Positions 7,801 to 14,279 of a stretch of DNA of 14,279 nucleotides are shown here, piece by piece. The stretch is from Isotricha intestinalis (Eukaryota > Ciliophora > Litostomatea > Vestibuliferida > Isotrichidae). Within the stretch, counting starts at the first letter, position 1. Every line of letters starts with the position of its first letter. The notes beneath the pieces are model-generated. The model had not been told where the DNA came from. It did no database searches and saw only the letters and a program-made list of their open reading frames with translations. The stretch covers positions 1-14,279 of the forward strand of contig JAJJLU010000918.1 in assembly GCA_023807065.1 (NCBI GenBank), written 5' to 3'. The position numbers and the translations under genes were made by a program.

Positions 7801-8184
7801 AATTTTGATTATTTTAAAAACAAAAAAAACATCACAAATAATATTAAATCTCTTGATAATGATATAAGATTAAGAATTATTTCAACTCTATGATTTTAAA
7901 AATGAAATACATAAAAAAATGTATGTTTCAAAAGAATAATATAAAGAATAATATTTATAAATTCCTTATTAACATAAAAAATTCAAAAGATATATTATAT
8001 AATAATTATCATTATAAAAAATTTGAATTATGGCTTAAAAAATTGTTTATTTTCTCCAGATGAATTAAAACCAATTAATAGACTATAAGATTAGTATAAA
8101 AAAAAACATGTTTTGAATTGTTACTTTGTTTAGATAAGAAATTTGAATAAAGAATAACTATAATAAAATTATTGAAATTACTAA
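7801..8184 (+). pseudogene. Possible decayed coding region (+ strand)
   Basis: Three consecutive stretches read like protein. From 7801 a frame gives FDYFKNKKNITNN and then SLDNDIRLRIISTL, to a TGA at 7891. An overlapping shifted frame follows with LYDFKNEIHKKMYVSKE. From 8026 the first phase resumes with NYGLKNCLFSPDELKPINRL. Between them lie TAA/TAG codons where Gln would fit, for example after INRL and after NKE. Summed G/C by codon position is roughly 26, 20 and 12 in 126 codons, so the third position is G/C-poor as in the intact genes. Two frame changes and several stops mean it is not a working gene in the standard code. Because I picked frames after inspection, the bias is only suggestive. 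No family was recognised. Confidence 0.25.
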
Positions 8185-8636
8185 AAAATTATATTAAAAA
8201 AGTATTCAATTTTTAAGTCATTTAATGATATAAAATTTTAAAATTGGAAAAATGAAAAGTTTTTTTTCTTTGATAAATATTATTCTTTAAGGTTTACATA
8301 TTAAGAAATGAAATCAAGAAAAGCAATCAACAAGGCAAACATAATCAACAAAAAAATATTGAAATAAAATATTAAATTCATTAAAAAAGTGTTGACATCT
8401 TATTTCAAATTCAAAAAATATTCAAAGTATTATTTCTTCTTATAATACAAGAGTCAAATATAAAATCTATTAAAATAAAAATAAATAATAAAAACAATTA
8501 TTATTTAAAGAAACTAAATTTTACTCTATGAAGAAGATGTTAATTAAAATAAAAAAAATAAAAGAGTAACACAATTAGAATTCAAAAAAATATATTCTAT
8601 TATTTAAAAAAAAACATTCAAACAAATTTCTTTTTT

Positions 8637-8921
8637 TTATATTTTTTTTCTTTTTATGGATTTATTTAAGAGATATATTTTCATTTGTATATATTATATT
8701 TTAATTTTGATTGAATATTAAGAGTTTTTGTTTTTTTGAAAATATATATGTTTTAATTTTTGATAACGATTGTTTGAAAAACAATGATTCAATAAATTAT
8801 ACTCTATTTTATTTTTTGTAATTTATTGTTGAAGATTTTTTTTGAATGATAAACTTTAAATATGTTCTTTCAATTTAGAAATATAATATAAATCTTTTTC
8901 TTCAATTTATAATATTTCATC
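8637..8921 (-). pseudogene. Possible decayed coding region (- strand) downstream of the kinase gene
   Basis: A single 95-codon frame on the - strand contains five internal TAA codons and no TGA or TAG. It reads IEEKDLYYISKLKEHI, then SLSFKKNLQQ, then ITKNKIEYNLLNHCFSNNRY. One TAA directly follows CAA CAA, so a Gln run is the natural reading. Third-position G/C is low. Against it, the frame has no Gly codon and lacks any ATG near its beginning. It may be the remnant of a gene once next to the kinase, or chance. No family was recognised. Confidence 0.22.
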
Positions 8922-9337
8922 TTATCAACTATAAAGATTATTATTTTTATTAATAATTATATTTTATATTTCAACAAATGAATTATCAATTAATCTAGAG
9001 GGGTTCTTTTATTCTATTATTTATTAAAGAAATATTTTGAATGACTGATAAAAAATTTAGAACAATTTGATTAACTTAATAATAATTGAAGCTGAAGATT
9101 TTCTTTTAATTTTGATTCATAAAAAATTTGTATGAAGAATATTGAAAATTATTATTTAACATTTTACTTAAAAAATAATTTAATTAATTAAAAAATTTAT
9201 AATTTATTATTTATCTCATCACCCATTTATCATCATTATCTGCAAACAAGATTATTAACTTCTTCAACATTATTGTAATTTAATTTTTTTATTTATATTT
9301 TACAATTCTTTAAATTTCTTTATTTAGTTTTTTTATA

Positions 9338-10897
9338 TTATTGACTTAAACTATTATCAATAGATAATAATTCGGTAAAATAAGTCAAAAATGTTTCTTT
9401 TAAATCATTGTCTAGTTTTTCAATATAATCAAAAATTTTTGTATAATAATTTTGTTCATTATTAATATCAAGAAGTGATTTATCATAATATTTTTTGATT
9501 ATATTATAATCTTTTTCATTCAGTAAATCTTTTATTTCTTGTAATTTTTTATTTCTATTTTCCATTATATTCTCATTTTCTTTATTTAAAATACTTTCTT
9601 TTAATTGATTTTCATGAGGAACAATATTAATATCTTTTATTTCATTATTATCACCAATATAATGCTCCCCGATATTATTCAAATTTTTGTCATTTTTTTC
9701 TTCTTCATTATCATTGATATAATTTTGAATATTTAAATTCTTATTCTCAGTTTCATAATCTTTTAATAAATTCGAAAAATTAGAAACTTTAATCGACATG
9801 TCATCTTTAAATAATTCTTTGATAAAAGTTTTGTCTTTATTTTTTTTTTTATTTTGATTAATAGGTATATTATTTTCATTAATATTAGTTTTATTTTCTT
9901 TGTTTAGATGAAAATTTATTTTTGTTAAAGTCTTTTTATCATTTTCCTGAAAATAATTATCAATTTTTTTATTTTTTGTGATTAAACCAGGATTTTTTTT
10001 AGACAAAATATGGATATTACTTTTAATTCTTGGATATAATACTTTTATATCATCTATTAAATTATATTTAAAGGCATTTTCCATAATATAATCCTGGCTT
10101 AATATTTTATCTAAATTAGGCCTTTTATTAGGAACAATATTAAGTAAACTATTAACCAAATTAGTTAATTGTATACTATAATGAGTTTTTCCTTTATTTG
10201 CTGCATTGATTTGTACAAATTTACCATTAATTATTTTTGTCATTATTAAATAAGGATTTTTATCATCGAAAGGATGTTTAAAAGTACATAATTCATACAA
10301 AATGCAACCTAAACTCCAAAGATCAGTTTTAAATGTATAAGATTTATTTTCACAAATTTCAGGACTCATATAATATAAAGTTCCTATAAAGGTGTTTGTA
10401 TATTTTTCATTTTCTAAAATTTTTGCAATTCCTAAATCTCCAATTTTAATTTTGCCTTCTTTAGTTAAAAAAATATTTAAAGATTTTAAATCTCTATGTA
10501 ATATATTGTTTTTATGAATATATCCTATACCTATTGCAATTTGAGTGAAGAATTGTAATATTTCATTTTCTTGTAAAAATTGTTTTGTTTTTTTTTTTTC
10601 TTCTATATAATTGAACAAATCACCTTTATCACAATATTCCATTATAATATAAAATTTATTATTTTCTTCAAATGATTCTATATATTCTACAATATAATTT
10701 GAAATATTGGAATTTTTTTTAGCTGATAAATTTCGTAATAATTCTGCTTCTTCTTTAATTTTCATAATTTTTGAATTGTCTGAATTATTTAAAGAAATTT
10801 CTTTCATGGCATATAAATTATTATCTTTTGAGACTTCAAAAATTTTAGCGAAATTCCCTTCACCTAAATTACGAATAATTTTATAGCCATTTATCAT
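9338..10897 (-). CDS. NEK-family (NIMA-related) serine/threonine kinase with long coiled-coil tail
   Basis: The 519-residue protein has a complete kinase domain at about 4-270. Visible parts are the glycine loop GEGNFA (12-17, third Gly replaced by Ala), catalytic Lys32 in YAMKEI, the likely helix-C Glu50, hinge region MEYCDKGDL (86-94), HRD 134-136 with Lys138 and Asn141, DLG 154-156 in place of DFG, GTLYYMSPE (172-180), DLWSLGC (192-198) and the late Arg259. All catalytic residues are present, so it should be active. HRDLKSLNIFL, DLGIAK and GT-YYMSPE are typical of NEK kinases, a family strongly expanded in ciliates and tied to cilia, basal bodies and cell-cycle control. Residues 270-519 are K/N/E-rich with helical coiled-coil stretches near 430-519, which may mediate dimerisation as in other NEKs. 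The subfamily cannot be set; NEK1/5-like is my guess. The start MINGYKIIRNLGEG is the usual NEK beginning. The stop is TAA. Confidence 0.9.
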   Translation of the reverse strand: MINGYKIIRNLGEGNFAKIFEVSKDNNLYAMKEISLNNSDNSKIMKIKEEAELLRNLSAKKNSNISNYIVEYIESFEENNKFYIIMEYCDKGDLFNYIEEKKKTKQFLQENEILQFFTQIAIGIGYIHKNNILHRDLKSLNIFLTKEGKIKIGDLGIAKILENEKYTNTFIGTLYYMSPEICENKSYTFKTDLWSLGCILYELCTFKHPFDDKNPYLIMTKIINGKFVQINAANKGKTHYSIQLTNLVNSLLNIVPNKRPNLDKILSQDYIMENAFKYNLIDDIKVLYPRIKSNIHILSKKNPGLITKNKKIDNYFQENDKKTLTKINFHLNKENKTNINENNIPINQNKKKNKDKTFIKELFKDDMSIKVSNFSNLLKDYETENKNLNIQNYINDNEEEKNDKNLNNIGEHYIGDNNEIKDINIVPHENQLKESILNKENENIMENRNKKLQEIKDLLNEKDYNIIKKYYDKSLLDINNEQNYYTKIFDYIEKLDNDLKETFLTYFTELLSIDNSLSQ

Positions 10898-11031
10898 ATT
10901 TTATTATTTTTTAAATTGATTATATAGTTTTTATATAATTAAAATAGTTTAAAGAAATTAATTAAATTTCATTTTTCTTCAAACAAAATAAAAAAAAGAA
11001 ACATAGCAGAATTCCAAGAAATACCTTATTT

Positions 11032-11142
11032 AATAATTATAATGACTTAAATAATATAATAGACGAAATTACTCTTCTTCATTTCAATGAAAATGTATTT
11101 TAAAGTTACTATTATATATTTTCTTATTTCAAAGAATTTAAT
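11032..11142 (+). pseudogene. Possible gene relic, first part
   Basis: One frame reads NNYNDLNNIIDEITLLHFNE, then NVF, TAA, and SYYYIFSYFKEFN before another TAA. It has varied residues and moderate codon-phase bias. The stretch is short and has no ATG. It may belong with the relic at 11248-11397, which is in a different phase. No family was recognised. Confidence 0.2.
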
Positions 11143-11247
11143 TAAATTAGAAATTACACACTTTAGAATAATTATATCAATTCCAAAAATAGGTTTTAAA
11201 TAATTTAAAACTTATAAAAAACAAAAAAATAATTGAATATTAAAAAT

Positions 11248-11397
11248 AGTTAATTGCACTCATTGATAATCATAAATAATTATTCTAAATCTTATATGAT
11301 TAATTCAATAAAGGTAACAAATTTCCAAAAGAATTTAATGAATGGAAACCTAAGGAAAAGCAGGATTGCAATTAATAGAATAAATAAGAAGAGTGAA
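11248..11397 (+). pseudogene. Possible gene relic, second part
   Basis: In one frame the sequence reads EY, TAA, K, TAG, LIALIDNHK, TAA, LF, TAA, ILYD, TAA, then FNKGNKFPKEFNEWKPKEKQ and DCN, followed by more TAA/TAG and a TGA at 11395-11397. The uninterrupted part contains Gly, Pro, Trp, Cys and Asp codons, which are uncommon in the surrounding A/T-rich spacer. Every TAA/TAG falls where Gln would be natural. The simplest reading is a dead gene with CAA/CAG to TAA/TAG changes. The exact limits are uncertain. Confidence 0.25.
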
Positions 11398-11600
11398 TAA
11401 TGATATTTTTACTAATAATTTATAATATATAATATTGATGATTAAATGATGGTTTAAAACTGATTTTCTTAAATTAAAATAATATTTTGATACATCTGAT
11501 ATTAAACTATTATTAAGTTTTATTGAATATTTTTTATTATATCTCTGATTTTATCTCAATTATTATCTTTTGTTAAATTAATTCTTTCATTTTTTTTTTA

Positions 11601-11738
11601 ATTATTTAAATTATTTTTATACTTTTTTTTTTGTTTCATTACATCATTTTCTTCTTTTATTTTTTTATTTTCTTTTCCAAATAAATCTATTTTTATTATT
11701 AATTCTTTATTTTCTTTTTCTATTTCTTCAATCGTTTT
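11601..11738 (-). pseudogene. Coiled-coil coding fragment between in-frame TAA codons
   Basis: A 46-codon stop-free stretch on the - strand encodes a heptad-like Glu/Lys/Ile helix, with KTIEEIEKENKELIIKIDLF followed by GKENKKIKEENDVMKQ. It is bounded by TAA at 11739-11741 and TAA at 11598-11600, and the frame stays Lys/Asn-rich on both sides. G/C by codon position is about 13, 2 and 3 in 46 codons. It has no upstream ATG, so it is a gene fragment, an exon or a decayed coiled-coil gene. Purine-rich strands give such sequence easily, which limits confidence. Confidence 0.3.
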
Positions 11739-11997
11739 TTAATTCTTTGATGATAATTGAAGATCTTATTGAAGTAGAATTCTTTTATGTAATATTTTCA
11801 AATTTCAACTTCAATTTTTGAAAAGATAATTGCTTAATTTATTATTTAAATTTATTTTTATTATATGAAATCTTTTTAATGATGAATTGAAAATAAAAAA
11901 TCTAATTTTTTTCTTTTTTGAAGGAAATAGAAATTTTAGAAGATAAATTATTAAATTTTCAATTATTTTAAAATGAATAATTTTTATTTTATATTTA

Positions 11998-12897
11998 ATG
12001 AACAATAAAGAAAAAGAAATCCCTTATTTAGAATTAATACCAGGAATAGATGTTCCTAAAATGGAAAAAAATGATATCTCAGAAAAAAATGAATTAAACC
12101 AAGAAGAAAAAAATGAAATCAACATATTAAAAAAAAAAATTTTATATTCTCATAATAATAATAAAGGTCTTAGACGTTATAGTGGTATTCCATCTTTATC
12201 AACAAATTTCTTTTCTGGATTCAATTTAATAAATGAAAAACAGATGATAAAGGAAGAAGAAGACAATTTTTTTGGAAATCAAGAAGATTTTTATTCCTCA
12301 AATGATTTATCAAATGAGAAAAAAATAGAACAATTAAAAAATATGCAAGAAAAAAATGATCCTTTTTTTATTTACAAAAAAAATTTGAAAAAAAAAATTC
12401 AAGTTTTAATTGAAAACCAAAAAGAAATAAAAAATCAATTTGAAAAGGAAATGAAAATATATCAGAATAAAATTAAATATCTGGAAACTTCAAAGAATCA
12501 AGTTTTTAATGAATCACAATTATTAAATTTACAAAATATAAGTAAAAAAAATAAAGAACAGATTAAAAGATTTGAAAAAGAAATTGAACAAAAAGAAAAA
12601 ATCAAAATTGGAAAAAAGAAGGAATATTATTCCAAAATACAAGAAACTTTAAAATTAAAAGAAAATTTATTAAAAGAGATAAAAGAACTCCAAAAAATTG
12701 TCAATTCAGTAATGAAAGAAAAAGCAAAAAAATATGAAGAACCTATATTTTTAAAAAAATATGATTTTGTTTCGAATGAAACAAAAATTGAATTAAATAA
12801 TAAAATAAAATCAAATAAATATATAAATTTTGAACCTGAATCTATAAATATAATTCATCAAATGCCAGGGAATAACCCTTTTCTTTCTGAAATTTAA
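11998..12897 (+). CDS. Coiled-coil protein of unknown function
   Basis: The 299-residue protein was not recognised. Residues 1-50 are charged and probably disordered (LELIPGIDVP early on). Around 58-75 lies RRYSGIPSLSTNFFSGF, whose RRxS form suits a basophilic kinase such as PKA. Residues about 103-245 are Lys/Glu/Gln-rich with repeated hydrophobic spacing (for example QIKRFEKEIEQKEKI and LLKEIKELQKIV) and are predicted to form a long coiled coil. The last 50 residues change character, with FLKKYDFVSNETKIELNNKI and a Pro-containing end, HQMPGNNPFLSEI, which may be a conserved short motif. There is no signal peptide, membrane segment or Cys cluster. It is the last intact gene before the telomere, its stop about 1.36 kb from the repeat. 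The ATG follows A/T-only sequence and the stop is TAA. Confidence 0.75.
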   Translation: MNNKEKEIPYLELIPGIDVPKMEKNDISEKNELNQEEKNEINILKKKILYSHNNNKGLRRYSGIPSLSTNFFSGFNLINEKQMIKEEEDNFFGNQEDFYSSNDLSNEKKIEQLKNMQEKNDPFFIYKKNLKKKIQVLIENQKEIKNQFEKEMKIYQNKIKYLETSKNQVFNESQLLNLQNISKKNKEQIKRFEKEIEQKEKIKIGKKKEYYSKIQETLKLKENLLKEIKELQKIVNSVMKEKAKKYEEPIFLKKYDFVSNETKIELNNKIKSNKYINFEPESINIIHQMPGNNPFLSEI

Positions 12898-14253
12898 TTT
12901 TTTTTATATAAATATATGAACTAAAATTTATTCGATTATTAAATAAAAATAATAATTTAAAATGAAAAATATAAGAAGAAACATTTATGTTTCGATATTT
13001 ATTTTTTATAACTTCATATTCAATTTTACTTTTTTTTCAAATCAAATTTTTTTTTTAAAATAAAGTATAATAATCTTGTTATAATATTAAATTATATTTC
13101 AGGGAATTTATAAAGTATAAAAAATGCATGTGAAACATGAATAATATAATTAATGTAAAACATATTTAAAATATTGAATGATCTAAAAGAAAAAATGGAA
13201 AAATATATTAATAGAATGGAAAAAAATATAAAAAACATAATAATACAATAATTAAAATAAAAACATACTTACATTTTATTATATCCAAATTTTTTCAATT
13301 TAACTGTTTTGAAAATTTATTTAAAACAATTTTGTTATAATATATTATTTAATTTTAAATATTGTTACTAATTATAATAAAAAAGCTCATTAAATAATTA
13401 TTATCAAAAAATAATAATTTGGAAAAAATTTAATTAAAATATAAAAACATTAAAACCTATTATTTCTCATGATTTGAATCCCATTCCTTTTTTATGAGTT
13501 AGAAGGAGATACTAAATCTATTAAATCAATCAATAAAATCATTAATTAATCAAATTTATCATGAGGAAATAAGTGAAAAAATAAATATGAAAAAGTTAAC
13601 TATTAAGAAGCTTATTTATTTATTGTACATTCAATAATTATTTCAATATATATGTTAATTAATTTCAAATTCTAATTATAAAAATAAACTAATTGAAGCT
13701 CAAAAAAAATAGCAATTACTTTATAAATTCAATCCTAAATAGAAATATATGAAACAATTTTTTAACAATCAGTAATAAAATATGCTCAAATATTTTGAAA
13801 AAAGAACATAAATTAATTAATATTTTCTTAATTAATGTTTTTATAATAAAATTAATTAGAATTTATTCAACAGTTGAATTATTGTTCAATAAATACTTAA
13901 CATTATTTTTTATTCACAGATATTTTATCAAAAAATAAAAAGATATTTAAAAAAAGAAAAACTAAGTTATAATCAATAGAAAATTAAACAAATAGTTCCA
14001 TTTTGTAATAATCATATCTGGTTAACAATTTACTATTCTTCCAGTAATAACTTCATGAAAAATATTTCCTTTTTAATAAATTGATATAAAAATATAATTC
14101 TACATTTTTTATTCATTTTTTTGCTTCAAATTTCTGAATAATTTTCAAATATAATATAATATCAATTAATGATGATTAAATTATTTAATAAAACAATTTT
14201 ATAAAAATATTAAAATTTAAAATATATTTAAGCTCTTCTGTAATTATTTCATT
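12898..14253. other. Subtelomeric spacer, no supported gene
   Basis: About 1.36 kb between the last gene and the telomere is A/T-rich with many homopolymer runs. A long + strand frame from about 13492 to 14142 is broken by many TAA/TAG and one TGA. It lacks any Asp (GAT/GAC) or Gly codon and has no third-position bias, so I do not call it a gene. I found no subtelomeric satellite, no degenerate telomere-repeat block inside the spacer and no RNA gene. Confidence 0.6.
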
Positions 14254-14254
14254 T

Positions 14255-14279
14255 GGGGATTGGGGATTGGGGATTGGGG
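14255..14279 (+). repeat. Telomere: three GGGGATT units plus GGGG at the right chromosome end
   Basis: The window ends with GGGGATT three times followed by GGGG. The preceding bases are atttcattt, so the repeat begins abruptly after non-repetitive DNA. The G-rich strand runs 5'->3' to the terminus, as at every telomere. Four-G blocks are the ciliate style (TTGGGG in Tetrahymena, TTTTGGGG in Oxytricha and Euplotes), but the heptamer here has an added A. Only 25 bases are visible; the real tract may be longer or trimmed in assembly. Confidence 0.88.

Larger units (their letters stand above)
7692..9337. other. 1.65-kb gap without an intact gene; possible gene relics
   Basis: No intact reading frame is supported. 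Parts are coding-like when TAA/TAG are ignored; two are listed separately (7801-8184 on +, 8637-8921 on -). A further short run lies on the - strand at about 9210-9270, where an ATG frame of 19 codons ends LFADNDDKWVMR before TAA. The rest is A/T-rich, with homopolymer runs and an isolated ctagagggg at about 8995-9004. I see no tRNA, no repeats with flanking duplications and no transposase motif. Confidence 0.45.
10898..11997. other. 1.1-kb divergent gap between kinase and coiled-coil genes
   Basis: The flanking genes are transcribed away from each other, so promoters for both must lie here, but no specific element is recognisable in the A/T-rich sequence. The interval also contains three coding-like stretches, listed separately (11032-11142 and 11248-11397 on +, 11601-11738 on -). 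No RNA gene or mobile-element end was seen. Confidence 0.5.

Noticed and set aside
8176..8736. 187-codon + strand frame free of TGA under a TAA/TAG=Gln code
   Set aside because: Third-position G/C is high in its middle part and other frames there look equally good. A TGA-free run of this length is not rare at this base composition.
11811..12005. 64-codon - strand frame overlapping the start of the coiled-coil gene
   Set aside because: It is low-complexity Ile/Lys/Phe sequence without a domain, and it overlaps the first codons of a better supported gene.
13492..14142. Long + strand frame that is nearly open if TAA/TAG are read as Gln, with stops often adjacent to CAA/CAG
   Set aside because: Over about 212 codons it contains no Asp and no Gly codon, which is not credible for a protein. 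G/C by codon position is about 40, 28 and 34, with no third-position depletion. Random A/T-rich DNA lacking TGA explains it.
1..14279. tRNA, rRNA, CRISPR, transposase or integrase genes
   Set aside because: I looked on both strands for T-loop-like GTTC motifs, regularly spaced repeats and DDE or tyrosine recombinase motifs and found none.

Overview
The window looks like the right-hand end of a linear nuclear chromosome from a very AT-rich, gene-dense, intron-poor protist, most likely a ciliate. The last 25 bases are three GGGGATT units plus GGGG, with the G-rich strand running 5'->3' to the end. This is the orientation of a telomere and a G4-type repeat as in ciliates. The gene content fits: a NEK-like kinase, a 7TM receptor of the cAMP-receptor-like type, Asn-rich coiled-coil proteins, and single-exon genes separated by about 80-240 bp in the left part. 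The genes read in the standard code, and all seven confident ones end in TAA. Species cannot be named from the sequence.

Layout: 1-188 is the edge of a probable membrane-protein gene. 643-4899 holds three genes in tandem on the + strand: an SLC35F6-like drug/metabolite-superfamily transporter, an Asn-rich coiled-coil protein with Cys motifs, and a secreted glycoprotein-like protein. 4983-5984 (-) is a seven-helix receptor facing the third gene tail to tail. About 6704-7000 is a compositional island of roughly 30% GC, against roughly 8-17% in adjacent intergenic blocks, carrying an ATG-less reading frame and an inverted repeat. 7260-7691 (-) is a small F-box protein with a lipidation-type N-terminus. 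9338-10897 (-) is a NEK-family kinase. 11998-12897 (+) is a coiled-coil protein. About 1.36 kb without a supported gene leads to the telomere.

The genes do not form an obvious pathway or operon. Transport, receptor, secreted, ubiquitin-ligase adaptor and kinase functions sit side by side as in ordinary ciliate macronuclear DNA. The long gaps (7692-9337 and 10898-11997) are not featureless. They contain short stretches with a codon-like phase and plausible protein sequence, interrupted mainly by TAA/TAG where Gln would fit. I read these as possible decayed genes whose CAA/CAG codons became stops under AT-biased mutation, but the evidence is weak and the frames were chosen after looking. No defence system, CRISPR array, rRNA, tRNA or complete transposon was recognised.
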